Shown here one piece after another: positions 25,247-33,666 of a stretch of DNA of 60,517 nucleotides. The notes under the pieces are model-generated. The model was not told the DNA's origin. It worked only from the letters and a program-made list of their open reading frames with translations, and ran no database searches. Source of the DNA: Filifactor villosus (GTDB lineage: Bacteria; Bacillota; Clostridia; Peptostreptococcales; Filifactoraceae); NCBI RefSeq assembly GCF_042652965.1, contig NZ_JBHSHL010000020.1:1-60517 (forward strand). The letters run 5' to 3'. Each line of letters starts with the position of its first letter. Position 1 is the first letter of the stretch. A program made the translations under genes and the position numbers.

Positions 25247-27235
25247 TTATACTTCATCAAGCTTATTCAAGTACAAATGTCCGTACTGTTCTATATAGTC
25301 TTTTCGCCCCTGTAGATCCTCTCCCAACAAAAGGTCGAAGACGGCCTCCGTTTTTTCAGGCTCGTATTCCATTACCCGAATCAATCGTCTGGTCGCAGGG
25401 TTCATCGTCGTCTCCCACATCATCTCCGGCTCGTTTTCTCCAAGCCCCTTAGAACGCTGGATATGGAGTTTCTTGTTTTTTTTCTCAAACTTTGCTACAA
25501 GCTCGGTCTTTTCATTCTCCGAATATGCGAAGACGGTATGATCTCCCGCACTGATCTCATAGAGAGGCGACTCTGCAATATAGATGTTCCCGTTTTTTAT
25601 CAAACTTGGTGTCAGCGTATAAAACAACGTTAAAAGAAGAGTCCGAATCTGAAAACCGTCGACATCCGCATCCGTACAGATGATGATTTTGTTCCACCTG
25701 AGGTTATCGAGGTTGAACTCTGCCACTTCTCTGAGGTGTTTGTTGTTGATCTCGACTCCCGTTCCCAAGATCTTTATGATGTCTGTGATGATATCGCTGG
25801 ACAAAATCCTATTGTGATCCGACTTTAAGCAGTTCAAAATCTTTCCGCGAATCGGAATGATTGCCTGAAAATCGGCATCCCTTCCCTGTTTACAGGAGCC
25901 GAGAGCCGAATCCCCCTCCACGATATAGAGTTCTCTCTTTAAAGGATCCTTGCTTCTGCAATCCACGAACTTCTTGATTCTATTCAAAGGATCGAGACCT
26001 GTCTTGAGGTTTTTCTTGATCGCATTCCTTGTCTTTTCGGCATTTTCTCTCGAACGCTTATTGATCAGCACTCGGTCGGCGATTTTCTCCGCCTCCTCTT
26101 TCTTTTCGATAAAATAGATCTCCAACTGTTCCTTCAAAAAATCCGTAAGCGACTGCTGGATAAACTTGTTTGTGATCGCTTTCTTTGTCTGGTTTTCATA
26201 GGAAGTCATCGTCGAAAACGAGTTGATAACGAGGAGGAGGCTCTCTTCAACATCGACAAAACTTATTTTTTTCTCGTTTTTTTGATACTTTCCCTGACTT
26301 TTTATCAGAGCATCGACCGCCGATACAAAGGCGGATCTGGCAGCCTTGTCGGGAGAGCCTCCGTATTCGAGAAAACTCGAGTTGTGATAGAACTCGATAA
26401 AACTGCTCTCGGCCGAAAACGCAAAGCAGACCTCCGCCTTCAGCTTATACTCGGGCTTATCCTCCCGATCTCTTCCCTTGGTCTCCAAAGAGATCAGCCT
26501 GGGCTCCGTAAGAGAGCTCTCTCCTATGATCTCCCTGATATAATCTTCGATCCCGTTCTCGTAGAGGAAGATTTGCTCCGTTTCTTTCTCCTCATCGTAG
26601 AGCTTGAAACAAAGCCCCTTGTTGACGACTGCCTGACGCTTCAACGTTTCTTCATAGTAGCTTGAAGAGATTGCGATATCGGTAAACACATCTCTGTCGG
26701 GCTTAAAGCGGATCTTGGTGTAAGTACCCGGAGTGTCGTCCGCTTCTTTTTGCAGTTCTCCTACGCTGTAGCCCTTCTCAAAGCCTATCCGATAAATAAA
26801 GCCGTCCCTCTTGACCTCCACATCCATAAACTCGCAGGAGTATTGGGTGGCACAACAGCCCAGACCGTTAAGTCCCAAAGAATACTCGTAGTTTTCACCT
26901 TCGTTGGTATTGTACTTTCCGCCTGCATAGAGCTCTTCAAACACCAGTTCGTAGTTATATCTCTTCTCCACCTCGTTGTAGTCGAGGGGAATCCCTCTAC
27001 CGAAATCTTCGACGCTAATGCAATGATCTTTGTGACGAATGACATTGATCACAGAACCGTTTCCTTCTCTCGCTTCGTCAATCGAATTGGACAGAATCTC
27101 AAAAAAGGCATGCTGACAGCCTTCTATTCCGTCCGATCCGAAGATGACGGCCGGTCTCTTTCTTACTCTGTCCGGTCCTTTCAACGAAGTAATGCTGTTA
27201 TTTCCGTAGTTTGTAGCTTTTTCTTTTTTTCTCAT
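25247..27235 (-). CDS. parE: DNA topoisomerase IV subunit B
   Basis: 662 residues. An N-terminal GHKL ATPase (EILSNSIDEAREG, VEDFGRGIP, GLNGLG), transducer domain and Toprim domain (VEGDSALGSCKQGRDADFQA, then CTDADVDGFQIRTLL) occur in order. It pairs with ParC, whose gene follows directly. It belongs to the divergent topoisomerase IV-like pair found in many Clostridia rather than to gyrase; this is a family-level judgement. Its promoter is probably at 27367-27395. Confidence 0.94.
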   Translation of the reverse strand: MRKKEKATNYGNNSITSLKGPDRVRKRPAVIFGSDGIEGCQHAFFEILSNSIDEAREGNGSVINVIRHKDHCISVEDFGRGIPLDYNEVEKRYNYELVFEELYAGGKYNTNEGENYEYSLGLNGLGCCATQYSCEFMDVEVKRDGFIYRIGFEKGYSVGELQKEADDTPGTYTKIRFKPDRDVFTDIAISSSYYEETLKRQAVVNKGLCFKLYDEEKETEQIFLYENGIEDYIREIIGESSLTEPRLISLETKGRDREDKPEYKLKAEVCFAFSAESSFIEFYHNSSFLEYGGSPDKAARSAFVSAVDALIKSQGKYQKNEKKISFVDVEESLLLVINSFSTMTSYENQTKKAITNKFIQQSLTDFLKEQLEIYFIEKKEEAEKIADRVLINKRSRENAEKTRNAIKKNLKTGLDPLNRIKKFVDCRSKDPLKRELYIVEGDSALGSCKQGRDADFQAIIPIRGKILNCLKSDHNRILSSDIITDIIKILGTGVEINNKHLREVAEFNLDNLRWNKIIICTDADVDGFQIRTLLLTLFYTLTPSLIKNGNIYIAESPLYEISAGDHTVFAYSENEKTELVAKFEKKNKKLHIQRSKGLGENEPEMMWETTMNPATRRLIRVMEYEPEKTEAVFDLLLGEDLQGRKDYIEQYGHLYLNKLDEV

Positions 27236-27366
27236 TCAAAAACATCCTTACTTCCCTAAATAGGATAGGGATCTGTCTCTGCGTCCCTGTTACGTTGCAA
27301 AATATATCTCGTTTTGCCTTGTATTTTTTCCATTTTTATCCTGTTATCCCTTAATGCTCTTCTTCA

Positions 27367-27395
27367 TTTATACTGTCATCTGTTAAAATTGACAG
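27367..27395 (-). promoter_or_regulatory. Probable promoter/operator of parE-parC
   Basis: Minus strand: -35 CTGTCA (27395..27390), 17 bases, -10 TATAAA (27372..27367). The -35 and the bases next to the -10 form an inverted repeat CTGTCA...TGACAG (27373-27395), so a dimeric regulator could bind here. Between this and nifJ (27396-27654) there is a weak hairpin near 27420-27447 and a possible very decayed repeat copy near 27472-27573, but no gene. Confidence 0.5.
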
Positions 27396-27654
27396 ATTAA
27401 ACTCTTTGAAGCATAAAGCCTTCCGAATGATTTTTCGGTAAGGATATATTGTGCATCTCCGGCATTTTCATAGTAGAATAGTATTATAAGCGTAATTATA
27501 TACACATCCGGCACAAAAAATCCTTTTATCTCCCGGAGAGGGCATTGATATCAACATCGAACGGATAACAGTATCACTCCACCCTATAGCGGATGAAGTC
27601 GAAATGACGTTCCTATTTTATAATATAATCGCCCTTCTATCAATAGAGGATCCA

Positions 27655-27682
27655 AGAAAAAGGAGCGGATCTCTCCGCTCCC
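27655..27682 (-). terminator. Terminator of nifJ
   Basis: Stem GGAGCGGA (27662-27669) with TCCGCTCC (27674-27681), loop of four, followed by TTTTTC on the minus strand, 26 bases after the nifJ stop. Confidence 0.9.
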
Positions 27683-27707
27683 TTTCCTGTATTCACTCTT
27701 AATTCTT

Positions 27708-30700
27708 TTAAGCGTCTTCTCTTCCCGCCATCTTTGCATATCGTGCATATCTCTCTTCTGCATCGGCCTCCGCTTTCGCATAGAGTTCTTCTGCAATCTC
27801 CGGGAAACCCGACTTCAACGAAGTATAGCGAACCTGCTTATCCAAAAATTCTCTGAAGCTTGCTGTCGGCTTCTTGGAATCGAGAATAAACGGATTCTTT
27901 CCTTCCTGTTGAAGAAGAGGATTGTATCGATACAAGTGCCAATAACCGCACTCAACCGCTTCCTTCGTATTTTGCTGAGTCTTGCCCATACCTTCCTTCA
28001 AGCCGTGGTTGATACACGGTGCGTAGGCGATGATCAAGGACGGACCGTCATACGCTTCAGCTTCTTTGAGAGCCTTGATCAACTGGTTTTTATCGGCTCC
28101 CATACCTACCTGCGCAACATACACATATCCATAGGTGGCAGCAATCATTCCAAGGTCTTTCTTCTTGACCTTCTTACCCGAAGCGGCAAATTTTGCAACC
28201 GCTCCCGTCGGAGTAGCCTTGGACGACTGTCCTCCCGTGTTTGAATAAACCTCCGTATCAAAGACAAGGATGTTGACATCCTCTCCGGAAGCGAGAACAT
28301 GGTCCAGACCTCCGTATCCGATATCGTATGCCCAACCGTCTCCACCGAAGATCCACATTGACTTCTTGACGAGGTAATCCTTTCTCTTGAGGATCTCATC
28401 GACAAACTCTCTTCCTTCTCCGTCGTAGGAAGACAGAAGTGCAAGAAGTTTCGCGGACGACAGCTTGCTCTCATCCCCAAGGTTCATTGTATCCAAATAG
28501 GTTTGCAGAGCCTCTTTAAGCTCGCTTGAGATCGCCTTCGTCAACAAAGCCTCGGCATTGTTCTTGATATGCTCCCTCATTACCTTGACTGCGGTATACA
28601 TTCCCAAACCGTACTCGGCGTTATCTTCAAACAGGGAGTTGGCCCATGCCGGTCCTTGTCCGTCCGCATTGATCGTATAGACGGATGCAGGCGCGGAACC
28701 TCCCCAAATGGAAGAACAGCCTGTCGCATTCGCAATAATCATTCTTTCACCGAAAAGCTGAGTTACTACCTTGGCATAAGGCGTCTCTCCACAGCCCGCA
28801 CAGGCTCCCGAAAACTCCAACAACGGTTGTGCAAACTGACTGCCCTTGAGCGATTGTCTATCGAGGATCTCCGGCTTGTAACCAACATTTTTATGAAGGT
28901 TCATAAAGCGGTCAAACTGCTCCATCTGTGTATCGATGGGTTTCATTTGAAGTGCCTTCGCACCCTTCTTGCCCGGACAGATATCCGCACAGTTTCCGCA
29001 GCCTGCACAGTCAAGCGGATCTACCTGGATGCGATACGTGTAGCTGTCCAAACCTCTACCCATGGCCTTCACGCCTGCAGCATCATATTTTTCGGATTCT
29101 TCACCGGTCATCAGGAAAGGTCTGATTGCCGCGTGAGGACATACGAAGGAACATTGATTACATTGAATACAGTTTTCCATATTCCACTCGGGAACATTGA
29201 CAGCAATACCCCTCTTCTCATATTGAGAAGTTCCCGGAGGAATAATTCCTTCCTCTCGATCCACAAAGGCGGATACCGGTATCTTGTTTCCTTGAAGCGC
29301 CGCCATCGGTCTCAAAAGGTCTCGGATAAATTCCGGCTCTTCTTCAGATGCAACGGACTTCTTCTCTATCTCGACACTCTTCCAAGCGGATGGAACTTCG
29401 ACCTTGTGCAGGGCTTCCTGCCCCTTATCGACGGCCATAAAGTTCATATCGACGATGTTTTGTCCCTTGTTTCCATAGGTTTTTTCTATCGACTTCTTCA
29501 AATGAGCTACCGCTTCTTCCACAGGAATCACTTCTGCAAGCTTGAAGAAGGCACTTTGCATGATCATATTGATCCTTGAGCCGAGTCCTATTTCTTCCGC
29601 AATGGACGTTGCATCTACCGTATAGAATCTGATCTCGTTGTCCGCAATATATCTCTTCAAATTATTGGGAAGGTTTTTGTCCAACTCTTCATCGTTCCAC
29701 TTGGTGTTGAGTACGAACACCCCACCTTTTTTCAGTCCTTCCAACAACTCATAACGATGGACATAGGACTGGTTATGACAGGCGATAAAGTCCGCCTCGT
29801 CGATCAGATAGGTGGAGCGGATCGGCTCTTTTCCGAACCTCAAGTGAGATACCGTAATTCCTCCGGATTTCTTGGAATCGTAATCGAAATATCCTTGAGC
29901 ATAGAGATCCGTATTGTCTCCGATAATCTTGATCGCAGATTTGTTCGCGCCTACCGTACCGTCGGAGCCCAGACCCCAGAACTTACATCTTGTCGTTCCT
30001 TTTGCCGAAGTATGAATCAGCTCGTCAATAGGCAGAGAAAGGTGGGTGACATCATCCACAATCGAAATGGTAAATCTGTCCTTGGGTTCAGCAACTTCCA
30101 TATTCTTAAACACCGCCAACAGATCGGAAGGCGTTGTATCCTTGGAGCCGAGACCGTATCTTCCTCCTACGATCACGGGAGCCTCGGGATTTCTGTAATA
30201 GAGGTTTAACACATCCAAGTGAAGAGGCTCTGCCGTTGCACCCGGTTCCTTCGTTCGATCCAGGACGCTGATGACTTTTGCCGACTTAGGCATCACGTCA
30301 AAAAAGTATTTTGCACTGAAGGGGCGGTACAAATGCACCTTCAACACTCCTACCTTCTTGCCCTTTTCTCTTAAGTAATCAACGGTCTCTTCCAAAGCTT
30401 CGGTAACCGAACCCATCGCTACTACAACATGTTCCGCTTCAGGGTCTCCATAATAGTTGAACGGTTTGTACTCTCTTCCCGTTTCTTTGGAGATCTCCTT
30501 CATATAGTCATTTACAATATCGGGAATCGCATCGTAAAAGCGATTGATCGCTTCTCTGTTCTGGAAGAAGATATCCGGATTTTGTGCGGTTCCCTTCGTG
30601 TAAGGATGCTCCGGATTCAAGGAACGGTCCCTGAACTCCTGTACCGCTTTTTTGTCTACCAATCTGTCGAATACCTCGTAGTCAATCTGCTCGATTTTTT

Positions 30701-31244
30701 GGATCTCGTGAGAAGTTCTGAAACCGTCAAAGAAGTGAAGAAACGGTATCCTGGATTTGATCGCAGCCAAGTGTGCAATTCCTCCGATATCCATAACCTC
30801 CTGAACGGAACCGGACGCCAGCAAAGCAAAACCTGTCTGTCTTGCCGACATAACATCCGTATGGTCTCCGAATATTGACAAAGCGTGGCTTGCAAGGGCA
30901 CGTGCCGACACATGGAAGACTCCCGGCAACAATTCTCCCGCAATCTTATACATATTGGGAATCATCAACAGCAATCCTTGAGAAGCTGTATACGTCGATG
31001 TCAATGCTCCTGCGGTCAATGAACCGTGAACGGCACCCGCTGCTCCCGCCTCGGATTGCATCTCCACGACCCTTACTTCCTGTCCGAAAATATTCTTCTG
31101 TCCTTTCGCCGCCCATTCATCTACCAATTCCGCCATAGGGGAAGACGGGGTGATCGGATAGATACACGCAACATCTGTAAACGCATAGGAACAGTATGCT
31201 GCAGCCGTATTACCATCCATAGTCTTCATGACTTTTTTTGCCAT
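27708..31244 (-). CDS. nifJ: Pyruvate:ferredoxin (flavodoxin) oxidoreductase
   Basis: 1178 residues, the single-chain PFOR that converts pyruvate and CoA to acetyl-CoA, CO2 and reduced ferredoxin, the core energy reaction of fermentative anaerobes. Domains in order: pyruvate/TPP-binding alpha (YPITPSSPMAE), gamma, a two-[4Fe-4S] ferredoxin domain (CIQCNQCSFVCP and CAGCGNCADICP), then the TPP domain with CAGCGETPYAK and GDGWAYDIGYGGLDHVLA. It starts ATG with TAGGAGG upstream. It is monocistronic, with a good promoter at 31404-31432 and its own terminator. Confidence 0.98.
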   Translation of the reverse strand: MAKKVMKTMDGNTAAAYCSYAFTDVACIYPITPSSPMAELVDEWAAKGQKNIFGQEVRVVEMQSEAGAAGAVHGSLTAGALTSTYTASQGLLLMIPNMYKIAGELLPGVFHVSARALASHALSIFGDHTDVMSARQTGFALLASGSVQEVMDIGGIAHLAAIKSRIPFLHFFDGFRTSHEIQKIEQIDYEVFDRLVDKKAVQEFRDRSLNPEHPYTKGTAQNPDIFFQNREAINRFYDAIPDIVNDYMKEISKETGREYKPFNYYGDPEAEHVVVAMGSVTEALEETVDYLREKGKKVGVLKVHLYRPFSAKYFFDVMPKSAKVISVLDRTKEPGATAEPLHLDVLNLYYRNPEAPVIVGGRYGLGSKDTTPSDLLAVFKNMEVAEPKDRFTISIVDDVTHLSLPIDELIHTSAKGTTRCKFWGLGSDGTVGANKSAIKIIGDNTDLYAQGYFDYDSKKSGGITVSHLRFGKEPIRSTYLIDEADFIACHNQSYVHRYELLEGLKKGGVFVLNTKWNDEELDKNLPNNLKRYIADNEIRFYTVDATSIAEEIGLGSRINMIMQSAFFKLAEVIPVEEAVAHLKKSIEKTYGNKGQNIVDMNFMAVDKGQEALHKVEVPSAWKSVEIEKKSVASEEEPEFIRDLLRPMAALQGNKIPVSAFVDREEGIIPPGTSQYEKRGIAVNVPEWNMENCIQCNQCSFVCPHAAIRPFLMTGEESEKYDAAGVKAMGRGLDSYTYRIQVDPLDCAGCGNCADICPGKKGAKALQMKPIDTQMEQFDRFMNLHKNVGYKPEILDRQSLKGSQFAQPLLEFSGACAGCGETPYAKVVTQLFGERMIIANATGCSSIWGGSAPASVYTINADGQGPAWANSLFEDNAEYGLGMYTAVKVMREHIKNNAEALLTKAISSELKEALQTYLDTMNLGDESKLSSAKLLALLSSYDGEGREFVDEILKRKDYLVKKSMWIFGGDGWAYDIGYGGLDHVLASGEDVNILVFDTEVYSNTGGQSSKATPTGAVAKFAASGKKVKKKDLGMIAATYGYVYVAQVGMGADKNQLIKALKEAEAYDGPSLIIAYAPCINHGLKEGMGKTQQNTKEAVECGYWHLYRYNPLLQQEGKNPFILDSKKPTASFREFLDKQVRYTSLKSGFPEIAEELYAKAEADAEERYARYAKMAGREDA

Positions 31245-31352
31245 AATCGCAACGACCTCCTAAAATATAAAACTACAAAAATTTATTGAAGAACACCATA
31301 AACCGAAATCGTTCTTCATATAAATCATTAAACAAATATATAATGGCAAACT

Positions 31353-31394
31353 AAGAAAAACAAACACGACAAAAAACCTATATTTGTTTTTCTT
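31353..31394 (-). promoter_or_regulatory. Inverted repeat at the 5' end of the nifJ leader
   Basis: Perfect 12-base arms AAGAAAAACAAA (31353-31364) and TTTGTTTTTCTT (31383-31394), 18 bases apart. It starts only a few bases downstream of the predicted transcription start, so it could be a 5' stabilising hairpin or an operator. Confidence 0.55.
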
Positions 31395-31403
31395 GTTCTA
31401 TTC

Positions 31404-31432
31404 ATTTTAACACTTATAAAAACAATTGACAA
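31404..31432 (-). promoter_or_regulatory. Promoter of nifJ
   Basis: Minus strand: -35 TTGTCA (31432..31427), 17 bases, -10 TAAAAT (31409..31404), each one mismatch from consensus. The leader would be about 150 bases. Confidence 0.7.
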
Positions 31433-31699
31433 TATAATTGAACTTAATTATTTGTATAAAAATGTTGATTTTTCAATTATTTGATAACTGTTATTAAGTA
31501 ATAACTCTCTTGCAGTTGAATATTTCCCGGTCAATTGAATCCTTGTTTTCCTTCTAAATTGAAAATATAGACGGATCAAAGTAACTCCTTTGTCCGAAAA
31601 AAGGCTACAATTTACCAATGCACTTTTACACCATCCTTCCTCGGCACTGTCTTCTTATAGATCCGTATTCGTTAGCTATAAATTGTTTCGGCATTTGTA

Positions 31700-31800
31700 T
31701 CCTATGCATCTTCCCCAAGAGCAAGACTTGTGATCGTTTGAGAAAAATCAACTTGGATACGAAAACTGAACACAGTGAGTTACGAAGTTTTTCGAACTTA
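31700..31800. repeat. Dispersed repeat, diverged copy 2; rest of 31433-31982 has no clear gene
   Basis: AGAGCAAGACTTGTGATCGT, TTGAGAAAAATCA and GAACACAGTGAGTTACGAAG occur in the same order as in the repeat at 20290-20500. Two overlapping plus-strand ORFs (31618 and 31775) cross it without RBS and are probably accidental. No RNA gene was recognised in the surrounding stretch. Confidence 0.4.
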
Positions 31801-31982
31801 TCGAAATATATCCAACAAAATCGCCTTCTCGTTACTTAAGGAAACGCCGCACAAAGGCAAACTTCCGATTTTCCCCGTTTTTACAAAATACGAAGAACTG
31901 TCCTATCAATATTTTCAACAATTTCACCCTTCGTACAAAATCGATTTTATGCTGATTTTCCGAATTATGCGGGATCGCCTTA

Positions 31983-32094
31983 ATACTATTCTCCAATAGA
32001 AGCATGGATATACATTTTTTTGACTACGAAAAATTGTTCTATCTTCTATTGCTCACAGATCGTTTATATCCTCAACTCAAAAGAATAACAGTGT
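31983..32094 (+). repeat. RUP-like miniature inverted-repeat element, copy C
   Basis: 112 bases from ATACTATTCTCCAATAGAAG to AGAATAACAGTGT, same orientation as the copy at 57111. It ends three bases before the stop codon of the minus-strand lipoprotein gene, so that transcript runs straight into the element. The right end has decayed slightly (AGTGT instead of AGTAT). Confidence 0.8.
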
Positions 32095-32097
32095 AAT

Positions 32098-32961
32098 TTA
32101 CTCATGGATATTCTTCTCCTTCACTAGCTTATCATTAATAAATACTTTCACTTTTTTCCCTCCATCATCAGTGCCAAATATGGTTGTAGCATCATATCGA
32201 CTATTTCCATCCTCATCTAAGTAAGCAAAGTATTCCTTTTTTCTCTCTTCCTCCAGACTACGGTATTCATCCATCCTTCCGTAATAATCGTCTTCGGAAA
32301 TCCCGTGCATAATATCCCCGTTATTTTGAACATAGTCTTCGAACTTCTCCTCTTTGACGACCATCAAATCAACGGACAAGTAGAGATTGCTCCCCAAGCA
32401 GGCTTCCGCAAACTTGTTTCCTATCCCCCACAATTCCCTGTCCGAAACCTCCTCCAGCTCCGAAGAGGGGATCGCAAGATCAATGCTAGGCATAAACAAC
32501 CACCCTTCATCCATATGATTCGCAATCTCTTCAATCGGAATATCCTTGGTCAACTTTGATGAATACGCTTTATCTCGCTCAATTCGTATCGTAAAATAAT
32601 ATCGATTCAAGTACTTAGAGAATATCTTATCCAAATACTGATAATAACGTTTTTCAATCAACTGACCGAAATAGCCATCGATCAACACATATTCCCCCTG
32701 ATAATATTCTCCGACTACCTTGGTCCATCCCTCCTGTCCCTTTGACTTCGGATAGACAAAGAACTCATCGTATTCTTTAAATATCTCTGCGAGATTGTAG
32801 GAGATCCCCACAAATTCCTCCCCGTATTTTTCCTGCATATAGTCTAATACCAGTTCCCTTTTTTCTTCCAATGTATACGTTTTCTTCACTGTGCACCCCG
32901 TTAATGCAACTACCGAAATACACAATGCAACTATTCCCACCTTAAAAAAATCAGTCCTCAA
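32098..32961 (-). CDS. Hypothetical lipoprotein
   Basis: 287 residues. A signal peptide MRTDFFKVGIVALCISVVA leads to the lipobox LTGC, so the mature protein should be lipid-anchored outside the membrane. The rest is acidic and aromatic-rich, with no family I can name (for example FFVYPKSKGQEGWTKVV and DGDGG-like FGTDDGGKKVKVF near the end). The start is probably TTG at 32961 behind AGGAGG at seven bases; the open frame begins at 32991. No transporter gene is nearby. Confidence 0.75.
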   Translation of the reverse strand: MRTDFFKVGIVALCISVVALTGCTVKKTYTLEEKRELVLDYMQEKYGEEFVGISYNLAEIFKEYDEFFVYPKSKGQEGWTKVVGEYYQGEYVLIDGYFGQLIEKRYYQYLDKIFSKYLNRYYFTIRIERDKAYSSKLTKDIPIEEIANHMDEGWLFMPSIDLAIPSSELEEVSDRELWGIGNKFAEACLGSNLYLSVDLMVVKEEKFEDYVQNNGDIMHGISEDDYYGRMDEYRSLEEERKKEYFAYLDEDGNSRYDATTIFGTDDGGKKVKVFINDKLVKEKNIHE

Positions 32962-33176
32962 TGCCTTTCCTCCTTGTACAACACAAATCAAGATTTATAA
33001 AACAGCTTGAACCAATTCAATCGTTTTCTTACATGATCGAGCATTTTTGTATAATTTTTCTCCATCTGTTTTATTTTCACCCTTTGATCGACCTTACCCC
33101 TTGTCATATACCCTCCCTCTCTGTTTTGAAACCTTTGTTCTTATCCAAACCCCTCTTATCCTGATCACTTTTCCCC

Positions 33177-33206
33177 AAAAAAAGAAGAAGGAACCCTTCC
33201 TTCTTC
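33177..33206 (-). terminator. Terminator of the iscR-nifS-nifU operon
   Basis: Stem GAAGAAGGAA (33184-33193) with TTCCTTCTTC (33197-33206) and a three-base loop, followed by TTTTTTT on the minus strand, about 20 bases after the nifU stop. Confidence 0.88.
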
Positions 33207-33225
33207 TGTATATCTACATTTTATA

Positions 33226-33666
33226 CTATTCTTCGTCGTGATCGTGATCATGGTCGTGATCCTCAAGTACTCTGTCGGTCACTCCCTCGATCGTCAGGTT
33301 GTTCTTCTTTGCGTAGTCCTGCAAAGCCGCAACGATAGCTTCTTCAGCCAAAACGCTGCAATGCATCTTCACCGGAGGAAGCCCGTCCAGAGCCTCCGCG
33401 ACCGCCTTGTTGGTTACCTCCAAAACCTCATCGATGGTCTTTCCTTTGATCAACTCGGTAGCCATGCTTGAGCTTGCGATCGCGGAACCGCAACCGTAGG
33501 TCTTGAACTTTACATCCGTAATGCGGTTGTCATCTATCTTGAGATACATCCTCATAATGTCCCCGCATTTTGCGTTTCCTACTTCTCCTATACCGTCCGC
33601 ATTTTCAATTTCTCCTACGTTTCTCGGATTGTTGAAATGGTCCATAACTTTCTCTGTATAAATCAT
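33226..33666 (-). CDS. nifU: Iron-sulfur cluster assembly scaffold protein (IscU/NifU N-terminal type)
   Basis: 146 residues. It begins MIYTEKVMDHFNNPRNVGEI and has the three cluster-binding cysteines in NAKCGDIM, YGCGSAIA and MHCSVLAEEA. It receives sulfur from the cysteine desulfurase encoded just upstream and builds [Fe-S] clusters. The C-terminus carries a repeated acidic-histidine tail DHDHDHDHDEE, a possible metal-binding extension not needed for the core fold. It overlaps nifS by 4 bases. Confidence 0.95.
   Translation of the reverse strand: MIYTEKVMDHFNNPRNVGEIENADGIGEVGNAKCGDIMRMYLKIDDNRITDVKFKTYGCGSAIASSSMATELIKGKTIDEVLEVTNKAVAEALDGLPPVKMHCSVLAEEAIVAALQDYAKKNNLTIEGVTDRVLEDHDHDHDHDEE

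Noticed and set aside
31426..31460. Plus-strand promoter TTGACA...TATAAA near 31.43 kb
   Set aside because: Spacing of about 23 bases is too long and no gene follows; the same DNA makes a good minus-strand nifJ promoter.
31618..31999. Two overlapping plus-strand ORFs before the lipoprotein gene
   Set aside because: No RBS, and they cross a dispersed repeat. The second ends at the start of a RUP-like element. No family recognised.
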